Translations under genes and position numbers: made by a program | Notes under the pieces: generated by a model | The model's database searches: none | Told to the model about the DNA's origin: nothing | Seen by the model: only the letters and a program-made list of their open reading frames with translations | Origin: Emiliania huxleyi CCMP1516 | Taxonomy: Eukaryota > Haptophyta > Isochrysidales > Noelaerhabdaceae | NCBI RefSeq assembly: GCF_000372725.1 | Contig: NW_005201349.1 | Coordinates: forward strand, 291,604-355,603 | Direction of reading: 5' to 3' | DNA length: 64,000 nucleotides | In this document: piece after piece, positions 37,772-46,900 of the stretch | Position numbering within the stretch: the first letter of the stretch is position 1 | Layout of the letters: the number at the start of each line of letters is the position of its first letter

Positions 37772-40750
37772 TCAGAAGCGGCCCCCGGGCTTTCGCAGGA
37801 CGGTGGGCCGCCCCTGGGGCGTGTGCGCGCTGAGCTCGAACAGGATCTGGTCGAGGCTCTTGCCCTTGGTCTCGGGCACCGTCCTCGTGACAAACACGGC
37901 GAAGCCACAGACGACCACGGCGAAGGGGAGGAAACAAGCGGACCTGCTCGAAGGGGCCGCCGTGCGTCACAAGGCGGACGGTTGTGCGCAGACTTGGAAG
38001 GGGAAGGGAAGGGGGGGGGGGGGGGGTGCGGACTTCAGCGCGTTGGAGAGCGGCATGAAGGCTTGGCCGACGACGAAGTTTGCCATCCAGTTGCTGCCGG
38101 CAGAGACCGAGGCGCCGAGGGCGCACCTGTCTGGGGCGAACAGCTCCGCGGGCAGCAGCCACGGGACGGGGCCGAGCCCGACGCCGAAGGACATGACGAA
38201 GCCGACCACCTGTGGAACCAAGCAAGCGTGGTCCAAGAAGAGAGTGGCTCCGACAAAGGGCTGACAAGGCCGCCGCCGACCTGTGACATAAAGAGCAGCG
38301 GTGTGACGAACGAGAAACGACCTCCCAGCAGCGGAGACGTGGCGAGGCGCACCGAGGCGATGGCGAGTGGAGCGGTCCAGCCGTGACCGGGGCAGGAGAG
38401 CGAGCTCGTGAGGGCGACGGTGGAGAGGGCCATGCCGACGCACGAGACGAGCATCAGCGAGCGGCGGCCCGATAGGTCCATCAGCCGGACAGACACGACC
38501 GTGATTGCGACGTTGCCCACGTTCATCAGCACCGAGATGATGACGACGGTGGCGGCGTCGACCCCGTTGGAGGTGAGGAAGATGGTCGAGTAGTTGAAGA
38601 CCTGCAGTCCGCAACCGGCCACACCTCAACACGAGGTGTGGGAGGGCGGGACCGGACGCGCGAGCAGTCGCGTTGTTGATGCCAGAGAACTGCTGGCACA
38701 CGTGGCACGTCACGCAAATGAAGAGGCCTCGGCGCGCCACGCTATCCGACAGCAGCGAGCGAAGGCCGCCGCCGTCGCCGCCTGCGCGGGGGAAGGCTCC
38801 GAGAAGGTTCGGGGAAGGGCCCGGGGAGCGGCGAGGCAGGACCCGCCGCTGTCGCCGCCTCCGCCCGCGATCGGACCCGCCGCCATCTGCATCAGGTCGA
38901 GCTCCTGCAGACCGCCGCAGCACGGAGCAGTGACGAACTCACCCCCCTCTCGCCGAGCTGCCCGTCCCGTCTCCGTCTCCGCCAAACCGCCTGCACCACC
39001 GCGAGCGACGAGAGCGGCTCGCCGCGCAACGCGGCCAGGATCGCCTGTTGATGGAGTGAGGGACAGTGAAGTGGAGCATCAGGAGCGGCTAGGGCGCGCA
39101 AGCGCGGCGAGGGTCGCCTAAAGCAGCGCCGGCCTCGGGAAAAGTTCGGGGAAAACTCAACCTCTGGCGGCGCGCGGCGCGGGCGAAGGATCGCCTGTGC
39201 CCGGATCGCCTACGACGCAACAGCCGATCGGTAAGAATGAATGGGTCGGCGTGTGCGAGGGTTGCCTCCGCCCGGATCGCCTCGGCGTCGGAGCGGCCGG
39301 CGAGCCAGCGCGGGCTCTCAAGCAAGAAGGAGTGGAGCACCTGTTCACGGCTGTGCGCGTGAAGAGACGCCGTGCACACAGCGCGGCCTCTCGAGCAAAG
39401 GAGAGCGGAGCAGCGCCAAGAGCGACGCGGCGGGCAGGGCGCCGAGGGCAAGGTAGGCGGACCAGAGGCCGCTCCTGCCGAGGAGCGCTGGCAAGCCGAC
39501 GATCTGCGCGAGGAGGATGCCTAATCTCGGGTCATCTCGGGTGATCTCGGGTGATCTCGGGTGATCTCGGGCAAGCAAGCCGACGATCTGCCAACCCGCC
39601 TGTGCAGCAAGTGAGCTGGAAGCATGTGCCCAGCGCGCCGCGCAAGTGCGGCGGCGAGATCTCGCCTAGTCAGAGGCAGTGATCTCGGGTGATCTCTGGT
39701 GATGTCGGGTGATGTCGGGTGATCTCGAGTGATCTCGAGTGATCTCGAGTGATCTCGAGTGGTCTCGAGTGATCTCGAGTGATGTCGGGTGATCTCCGGC
39801 GTGCTCGCCGAGGTACATAGGCACGACGACTGTCGACGAGCCGCTCGCGACGCCGCAGACCGCTCGGCCGGCGAGGAGGAGGCAGAGGCCGATGGAGGAG
39901 CGCTCGAGCGGGCTGGCGGGGCGAGGGACCACGCCCGACGCAGCCTCGAGAGCAGACCCGAGCAGGTAGACCGTCGAGATGAGCAAGATGGTCTTGCGCC
40001 TGCGACGGAGGGCAGGAGACGGACTCACTCGCTGGTGCAGGCAGGCCGAGAGATGGCCGCCTCTCGGCCTGCCGATCGAGTCTGCCACCATCGGAACCAG
40101 CGAGCAGCCGAGCAGCGCACCTGCAGACAAGAGAAGGGGACGGCACTGCCCCCCTCCGTCCACGTCCCGCCCCCGGCTCCGCGCCAGCGGGAGGGGACGG
40201 CGGGCGGGCAGACCGCGCGGGGCGGAGGGCAGCGGAGGGGCGGGCCGCGAAGCGGCCGGCAGGCGGGTCGGCGGCGCAGGTGGCGGCGGATCGGCGGCGC
40301 AGGCGGCGCGCCGAGGCAAAAGATGGACACGCAAAAGGCCCAGGCGTTGTCGTTCTCTACGCCGGCCTCGATCCCGAGGTCGGCACGCATCGCCGGCGCC
40401 GCTGGGTTCATGTTGCCGAGATGGAAACCATACATGAGGGCGCACAGGACCGCCGTCCCGGCTGCCTTAACGAGCGCAGCTGTGTAGCCTCCCTGCACGA
40501 GGATGAGTGTACTATCTCGCTGCGGCTCGAATGCGAGGCCCAGCTGGTCGAGCGAGACCGCCACCGAGTTGGAGTGCGTCACACGCGTCGTGAGGCCCAG
40601 AGTGGCGACCGGTGCCAGGTCGTGCAGCGGCGAGTGTGTGAGCTCGGTGAAGAGGCAGTCCGTGGTCGTGCGCCGTCGCACGAGCTTCGGGCGCTCTTCC
40701 ACCTCTATGAAGGGCGTGGTAAGCACCGGGTGAGACGACACCGACTTCAT
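37772..40750 (-). CDS. Sugar transporter, MFS sugar-porter family, about nine exons
   Basis: Twelve-helix sugar carrier. From ATG 40750: a cytosolic N-terminus, then TAVLCALMYGFHLGNMNPAA. Later exons give RRRKTILLISTVYLLGSALE (the family's R-RR loop), then CGVASGSSTVVVPMYLGE joined to ISPPHLRGALGTCFQLTCCT, joined to GILLAQIVGL (signature YLGEISPxxLRG). LLESPRWLAGR comes next, then QQFSGINNA joined to VFNYSTIFLTSNGVDAATVV, VRLMDLSGRRSLMLVSCVGM and VPWLLPAELFAPDRCALGAS, ending in VPETKGKSLDQILFEL and GRF-stop at 37772. These are the hallmark motifs of GLUT/STP transporters. Two introns have GC donors at G|GC and hold 10-bp minisatellites. The substrate is probably a hexose. Plasma-membrane or plastid-envelope location is undetermined. 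Confidence 0.92.
39491..39591 (-). repeat. Intronic minisatellite (GATCTCGGGT) with flanking duplication
   Basis: About five 10-bp units between two copies of GCAAGCCGACGATCTGC (39491 and 39575), sequence that belongs to the adjacent transporter exon (AQIVGL). The intron runs G|GC ... TAG|GC. Confidence 0.9.
39676..39797 (-). repeat. Intronic minisatellite (GATCTCGAGT/GATGTCGGGT)
   Basis: About twelve 10-bp units filling the neighbouring transporter intron between MYLG|E and ISPPHLRG. Unit sequence is close to that of the next intron's array. Confidence 0.9.
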
Positions 40751-41632
40751 CGGGCGGACAGCGTGCCCAAGCCGTCGGTCCGGGGCCTATCCTCTTGGGG
40801 GCCGACCCGATGCTTCGCTCATGCTGTGAAAACAGTTGGCGGGGGATTTTTTCGCCAGTCAATAGAGCATGAAAATACCTTTCAGACGGTACCTTTCTGT
40901 CCTCCAGAGTCGAAGAGCTCGACCGGTGGCTGGCCGCCAAAGTGGCTGGACGGCGCCGCGGCGCACACTGGTGAGCCGCGGAGCTGTCGCGGGGGAGGTC
41001 ATGGACCCTCTGCCAAGGCGCCGGGCGGTGTTCGCCGGCGCCTCCGTTGAGCAGTGAGCCTGAGGGTGGGCGCGGGTCGGCCGGATAGCCGGCGGCCCCC
41101 ACGAGATGAGCCGCCGTGCCGGGGTCCGCGCCCCTCCTGGAGGGTGAAGGCGTGCCCGCGATAGTGGGCGTTGCCTGCGTGCTCCAGGGTGCATTGGGCT
41201 CCACCCCGTCATGCCTGCCGAGGGGCGGTGGCCCATCGGCCGGCGGGGTGGAGCTCCGGTCTTGTTGCTTGCCCATCGACGCTGCGTCGGCCTTGCGGCC
41301 GGGCTATGCGCTCGAAGGGGAGGGTGGACGTGGACGCGGTGGCGTCCAAGCCCGGTGTTGCCAAAGAAGTGCTGCCGCTCACGCGACGGATCTTACGCTT
41401 ACGTTTGCTCAATAGAGGCGGCCCGGACAACGGCCCAATTCATCAATTCCACTCATCTTCTGTTGCCTAGTCCCGTGCAGCGGCGGTCCGGCGGGCTGCC
41501 CCCAAGGCCCCCTGGGCCGCTGCGGGTTTTGGAGTTATGCTTTGGCACAGCTTCGGCGATGGCGGCCCCTCTCTGGGGCTTGCATAGGCGGGGAGTCTCC
41601 CTCGCTGGTCTCCTCATTCCCTTTTTCTTTTT
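40751..41632. other. Intergenic, no gene recognised
   Basis: Upstream flank of the transporter. Frames are open in places but show no domain or consistent exon structure. Confidence 0.4.
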
Positions 41633-42101
41633 CTTTTGAGCTGGGTGTGCCGCCGCGCGGCGCTCGCGCGGCGGCGGTGTGTGTGTGTGTGTGGTGGAGG
41701 GGGGGGGGGAGGGGGGCTGGGCGCGCAGGACAGAGGCTCGACGATCATCGGCTCGCCGAGGGGGGATCGAGGAGGGGGGAATGGGCGGTCGGCGTCGGGG
41801 TAGAAGCAACAGGGCGTACGGGGTAGTCGTCACACCCTCCTGCCTCACAAGGGCGGGGCTGTCCCGGAAAGTGAGAGACGCCGGGCAGCGTGACGCACAA
41901 CTGAAAACCCTCCCATACGTGTTCGTGGCTCCTCCTTCGCTGTCCCATCTCCTCATCTCTTTCCCACCTAGGCGGGGCAGGGGGCGGGGGGGCGGCGGGT
42001 GCGGGTGCGAGGTGCGGTGCGGTGCGTGAAATCGTGTGTTTGGCGTCATGTCGTGTGTGTGCCTTCGCTTGTTCCTATTAACAACGAAGTCTAGCTCAAA
42101 A
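41633..42101 (-). mobile_element. MITE-like dispersed repeat R4, copy 2
   Basis: About 469 bp, the inverted relative of 10698-11155. Ends are CTTTTGAGCT and AGCTCAAAA, a 9-bp inverted repeat. A GT microsatellite lies near one end. Divergence from copy 1 is moderate, mostly indels. Confidence 0.75.
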
Positions 42102-42171
42102 AAAAACTTGGAGTGAAATCAAAAACAAAGACGGGAGTCGGAGATCTCACAACGATGGCGACGAGCTCTTC

Positions 42172-43251
42172 TTACAGATGGCACATTGAACTGATGCACC
42201 GCGCCATGGGGTTGCAGCAATCGCTCGTTTGCGCGCAGCTGCTGGCGCCAAACTGGCCGAAGGTGTTCGAGCACCCGAGCATTGGTAGGCAGTCCTCCTC
42301 ACTGAGGCGGCGCGGCTCCTCCCGGCGTCTCGTCTCTGGGTTGATCAGCATGCCCTCGGTGGCAGCGGACATGGGCGCCAGGCCCCAGATCTCGGGCAGC
42401 GTGCCACGCGCATCCTCTTCGCGCGCAATGTGCGTCCAAGCAAGATCAAGATGGACATGCCTGGCCTGTTCCGCCCGGTCTGCAAACTTGCGGGCCACCG
42501 ACGAACGAATCACGAGCCCTAGCTGGTCACCCACAGTGACGTGGATCAGCTCGATGGGGATACCTCCCTGCCGCGAGTCAATGGCAGCCACAACCGCGAC
42601 GTTCCCATATCTCTGCTTGCCGACGCCCGTCAGCGGGGCGTCGCCAACGCGGACGGCAAGTGCAGCCAGCGTGGTCTTGTTGAGAGCGGTGCTGAGAGCG
42701 GTGAGGTTGGCGGTGTGGTTGACAGCAACTGTGAGGGTGGCCTCTCCCGCTCTGGTGATGCGCAGGACGTGAAGCCACTCGCCCTTTGCAGAGTCGTAGC
42801 CGGGTGTGCGACTGGCAGTTCCCATCACAGCGATGTCATCCAGCCGGAAGAGCTCGAGCTCTGTCCCTTCTGGCAGCCAGTAACGCGTTGACACGCCATT
42901 GTAAGTCGTGATTGGGTCGCCGACAGAGGTGGGGCAGGACTCTCCCAAAAAGGAAATGGGAGCACCATCCATGCACTGGTTGCAGGGGTGACCATTGTTT
43001 GCGCCTGACGCCACGTTCCAGCACGCGTCGCTCCACCCACCCAAGCAGCATTCAGCAGGGTGCTCGCCACTGCACTGCCAATCGATCTCGTGCCGCTGCG
43101 CTCGGCAGCAGGTTGCGCATGCCGCTGCGCTCGGGTCGGATTCGCAATCGCCCGAGCATGGTGTTCCAAGAACGGCGGGGACTGTACCCTCAATCGTTGT
43201 CGCCTCGAAGAGCCTGCGCCCCGGGAGAGCGAAGGCCAAGCAGTGATACAT
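42172..43251 (-). CDS. Hypothetical Cys-rich, probably secreted protein, single exon
   Basis: 359 residues from ATG 43251 (MYHCLAFALPGRRLFEATTI). The first hydrophobic stretch could be a weak signal peptide. The N-terminal third has many cysteines: GTPCSGDCESDPSAAACATC, then HPAECCLGGWSDACWNVASG and CNQC, a pattern suggesting a disulfide-bonded extracellular module. The centre is beta-rich (ELELFRLDDIAVMGTASRTP, EATLTVAVNHTANLTALSTA) with Asn-X-Thr sites (NHT, NLT, NKT). It ends with a second cysteine cluster (SSCAQTSDCCNPMARC, SSMCHL). I do not recognise a family. Repeat R6 lies about 125 bp upstream of the ATG. Confidence 0.7.
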   Translation of the reverse strand: MYHCLAFALPGRRLFEATTIEGTVPAVLGTPCSGDCESDPSAAACATCCRAQRHEIDWQCSGEHPAECCLGGWSDACWNVASGANNGHPCNQCMDGAPISFLGESCPTSVGDPITTYNGVSTRYWLPEGTELELFRLDDIAVMGTASRTPGYDSAKGEWLHVLRITRAGEATLTVAVNHTANLTALSTALNKTTLAALAVRVGDAPLTGVGKQRYGNVAVVAAIDSRQGGIPIELIHVTVGDQLGLVIRSSVARKFADRAEQARHVHLDLAWTHIAREEDARGTLPEIWGLAPMSAATEGMLINPETRRREEPRRLSEEDCLPMLGCSNTFGQFGASSCAQTSDCCNPMARCISSMCHL

Positions 43252-43375
43252 TGTCGGGGGCTTGCACACGGCAGGCACGGCTCATGAGCCGTCGACCGTC
43301 GTCGCCGGGCGCTGGTCAACACGTAAAAGCCCGCTTTCGGGCCACCTCGCCGTTCCTCGAGCACTGTTGCACTGT

Positions 43376-43430
43376 TGCACTGGGATCGGGTCGATTCCGC
43401 CTGGTCCGAGACCCCTCGATCGTCTCGCCC
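43376..43430 (-). repeat. Shared upstream segment R6, copy 2
   Basis: Matches 27421-27473; see that entry. A doubled CACTGTTG precedes it. Confidence 0.7.
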
Positions 43431-43506
43431 CAGCTGTTACTGTTTGTTACTGTTGTTACTTCTCTCTCTCTTGTTGTTCAGCGGTCAGCAAGCAGTCTTC
43501 CTTCAG

Positions 43507-43748
43507 CGGCTTGTGTGACCTGTGTTGTCAGCCTGTGTGTGAGGACAGGTGTGAGCGACACTGCTCGGCGACTGCCGGCACACTGTGAGACCATGGGTGT
43601 GAGGTCAAACCACGCTACCAGCGCTTGGTCACATCGGCCCCGAGGTCAGATCCATCTACTCTGTTGATGACAAGACTGGTCTACCGGCTGGAGCCGAGCA
43701 GGAGGGTCCGGCGCACAACCCCCTGGTCAACTCACCCTCCACACCTCG
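43507..43748 (+). repeat. Dispersed repeat R3, copy 2
   Basis: About 240 bp; matches 60642-60850 inverted over nearly the whole length (GTGAGCGACACTGCTCGGCG, CACACTGTGAGACCATGGGT, AGCGCTTGGTCACATCGGCC) and 13098-13192 over its second half. No frame is conserved. Confidence 0.88.
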
Positions 43749-43859
43749 TACGCGTACCCGCACTGGAGCTGGAGATACCTTACTTTATCGGAGAATGACG
43801 GTGGCGCAGATGTGGACGACCTCTACTGTGCGGAGTTCGTCCGGGAAAGCTCGCCTGGG

Positions 43860-44576
43860 TCATCGCCTGCCCGCAGTCGCATCATACCACCGAAAGATGC
43901 GAAAGCCTGTGATTGCAAAGGCCTGGGCGAGGACGTCGAGGATGACGTCGTTGGCGATGTTGATCAGCCGCACGTCGCCCTCGAAGCTGGCGCCGAGCAC
44001 GGGCTCGAGGCCCGCCGCATCAAAGGCGTAATAAGTGTGCGCCTGGGTGCACAGCAGCAGCAGTCCCGACGCAAAGGCGCCGCCCCGCCAGGTCCGCCGC
44101 AGCGCCTCGCCCAGCGAGCCGCAGAAGGCATCACGCTCAAAGGCGCTGGCGGCGAGCGCGCCGAGCGTCCAGCAGCTCGCCAGCTGGACGCCGTGCGTCA
44201 GCGCAGGGAGCACGTATGGCAGCGACCGGACGTGCGGCACCCACTCGGTCGGCTGCAGCCAGGAACACTGAGGGTAGATGCCGGAGAGGCGGAGCGAGGC
44301 CAGTCCCAGCGCGGCCGACACAGAGACGAGCGCGTCTGCGTATGGGAGGCCAGGGTCGTCGACCGTAGGTGCGGTGAAGCGCTCCCGGACAGTGAAGCCG
44401 AAAGAGCGACCAGCCTCGAAGGCCTCGTCCAACGACTCGTCGGGCGGGCTTTCGTCGTCCTCCTCGCCAAGCAGCAGCGGCGTCCCTCGGCGCTGACCGC
44501 TTGGACTGCTCGCCTCCATGCTCAGCGCTGGGCGCATCATCGAGAAGGCGCAGCTCGCAGTGGCGATGGCCAGCAT
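43860..44576 (-). CDS. Hypothetical multi-pass membrane protein
   Basis: 238 residues from ATG 44576 (MLAIATASCAFSMMRPALSM), single exon. After an acidic linker (GEEDDESPPDESLDEAFEAG) it contains several hydrophobic helices: YADALVSVSAALGLASLRLS, LPALTHGVQLASCWTLGALA, GGAFASGLLLLCTQAHTYYA. It ends with VRLINIANDVILDVLAQAFA and ITGFRIFRWYDATAGRR. A conserved-looking THGVQLASCWTLGALAA and the Asp/Asn pair near the end suggest a real family, but I cannot name it. The N-terminus could be a targeting sequence. Repeat R1 lies about 210-380 bp upstream. Confidence 0.65.
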   Translation of the reverse strand: MLAIATASCAFSMMRPALSMEASSPSGQRRGTPLLLGEEDDESPPDESLDEAFEAGRSFGFTVRERFTAPTVDDPGLPYADALVSVSAALGLASLRLSGIYPQCSWLQPTEWVPHVRSLPYVLPALTHGVQLASCWTLGALAASAFERDAFCGSLGEALRRTWRGGAFASGLLLLCTQAHTYYAFDAAGLEPVLGASFEGDVRLINIANDVILDVLAQAFAITGFRIFRWYDATAGRR

Positions 44577-44785
44577 TTTCGGACACTTGCAGCAGCTCTT
44601 CGCAGCGAGTCTCTCAGAAAAAGAATTTAAACAACACAAGAATTTTCGCACCTCAGAAAAATATCGTTTTCAGGAGCAGGAGAGCCCACCTGTCCCCCTG
44701 ATCGTCCTTCCAAAATCCTGCTCGTGCAGGAGGTTGTCTCTTTTCTTTCTTTCTTTCAAAAAGAATTTTTGGAACATGTGGCCTC

Positions 44786-44958
44786 GCACGACACCTCCCA
44801 TCCCTCCCTTGGGTTGTCTGTTTTCGGACGACGACGAAGCACGCTCTACTAACAGCTCTATCCACAAAACGCGGTCGCACGAAAAAGAATTTTGGAAACC
44901 TCCCTCGCACGACACCTCCCATCCCTCCCTTGGGTTGTCTGTTTTCTTTCTTTCTTTC
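44786..44958 (+). repeat. Dispersed repeat R1, two tandem copies
   Basis: GCACGACACCTCCCATCCCT and CCCTTGGGTTGTCTGTTTTC appear twice, at 44786 and 44903, the second followed by a TTTC tract. Both are preceded by AAAGAATTTTTGGAA-like sequence, so the unit of about 117 bp is duplicated. Confidence 0.85.
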
Positions 44959-46315
44959 TTTATTTTTTTGAAATGAACTCGGGGGCACGGGACTGGCGCG
45001 CACTGGCACTAACACAGGTACACCCGCTGTTGTTGGGAGTGCTGCTTGCTCGCCTTTTGGGGTGGGCAGCAGCGGTAGCTACGCTCTGTGTGGAGACGGG
45101 CCACAAAGCTCAGAGGTCCTCACAGCGGAGAGAGAGGTCCTCACTGCGGAGGTCCTCCCCTCGAGATCCCCTCCGTCTCAGAGACACTCTGATTGCCCCG
45201 GCCCGCTTTGCACTCACTCACGCACGAGATCCACACTCTTGTGCATTTGCCACGGGAAAAGAATTTTACATAGGTACCCTGAGGTACTCAGCCAAAGTAC
45301 TTTGAACTTTGGCTACGCCGTGTCGTGGCGCGGCCGAAGTGTAGAGAGCACTCCACCTGCCATACCTTTGTTTGAGGCGCCATAACTTGCTAGGGAGGGG
45401 GTCAGCATTCCCATCCCCACATCGTAAGCAAACCCCGACACACACGCCTCGTTTGATCCCCTGAACTCCATCGAGGCAGTTTTGCACAGTTTTGCACTTT
45501 CCGCTGCCTCTCGCGCTTGCCCCGCCGAACCGCGCCTCCGATGAAGCCGCAAGCTACACGCCTGGATCCCCGCGACACCTATTGCTCACGAAACCCACCC
45601 CGCCCGCACCGCTCCCGCCGTGCGATGCGCTCTCGCTCGCCGCCCGACGGCGCCCCTCGGCCTCGCACCGCCTGCTCCCTCCCGCTCGCAGGTGCCGCTG
45701 CCATTGAGGAGCCGCGAGACGCGTCCGCTGCTGTCCATTCGCCACCCTTGCCCCGCGTTAGCCCGCACACGCGCATCCCATTTTATGCTACTGACGCTCG
45801 CTCGCCGTCGCCTGCGCCCCCGCAGATCCAAACAACGTGAGCGAGGGGGAGCCGCCGCGGCATCTTGCGAGCTGCCTCGAGCTTGAACGCTGCGAGTAGG
45901 CGCGGCCCTCCTGAGCCCCCCATTCTCTCCATTCCCCCTCAAAGATCGCTCTCAGCAGCACTTGATGCGGCCAAACACGATGCGCTGCAATCAGCCGAGC
46001 AACCAGCCGAGCGAGATTGCCCGTGATTGCCCGGGATGAGCATGGCACTTCCGCACCTCGTTGTGGTGGCGCTCGCGAGCTGCACGCTGTGGGTCCCGCG
46101 CAGCCCGCCTCCTCCTCTCTGCCCTCTAGCCCGTCCCGCTCTCGCGCGAGCGTCGCCCGGCTACAGTCCGAGAGCCATAGCAGCGAAGGGGCGTGCCGAT
46201 GCTCATCGAGACGCGAGCTGACGCCGTGTTTTGCTGCCCATAGGTGCGGCAAAATCTCAGCCTCGCCGCGTTAGTCCTCACTCGCAGAGAGATGAGATAC
46301 GTGCGCAGTTTTCTG
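44959..46315. other. Intergenic, no gene recognised
   Basis: GC-rich with small inverted repeats (AGCCAAAGT ... ACTTTGGCT near 45289-45314) and GAGATTGCCC-like words near 46010. Open frames here lack protein character. Confidence 0.4.
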
Positions 46316-46848
46316 CAGTAACCAGTAATCAGTCGCGGTAGTCGGTAGTTCCGCAGTAGGCCGCAGCAACACACTGCAGGAGACCAGTAATAATGCGCGG
46401 TAGTACTCTGCACAGTCTCCAGTAACCAGTAATAGTGCGCAGTAGTCCGTAGTTCCGCAGTTCTGCAGTACCCAGTAATGCGCAGGGTCTGCAGTAACCA
46501 GTAATAGTGTCCAGTCCCCAGTAATAGTACTCTGCACAGTCTCCAGTCCCCATTAATGATAGTAGTGCTCTGCACAGTCTCCAGTAATAATAACAGTGGT
46601 GCTCTGCACAGTAGTGCTCTGCACAGTCTCCAGTAATTATTAATAGTGCTGCTGTGCACAGTAGTGCTCTGCACAGTCTCCAGTAATAATAATAGTGGTG
46701 CTCTGCACAGTAGCGCTCTGCACAGTCTCCAGTAATTAATAATAGTGGTGCTCTGCACAGTCTCCAGTAATGATAGTAGTGCTCTGCACAGTCTCCAGTA
46801 ACCAGTAGTAATGCGGTAGTACTCTGCAGTAGTCTGCAGTCTCCAGCC
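46316..46848 (-). repeat. Complex minisatellite with CTCTGCACAGTCTCCAGTAA units
   Basis: More than 500 bp of irregular repeats built from CTCTGCACAGTCTCCAGTAA, TAATAGTG and CAGTAACCAGTAAT. A Tyr/Leu-rich frame on the minus strand is an artefact. It ends just before the first exon of the next gene. Related words return at 47645-47770 inside that gene's third intron. Confidence 0.9.
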
Positions 46849-46900
46849 GAGATTGCCCGAGATGCACCCGTCGTAGGTACGAGTGAATTCGATCAACATC

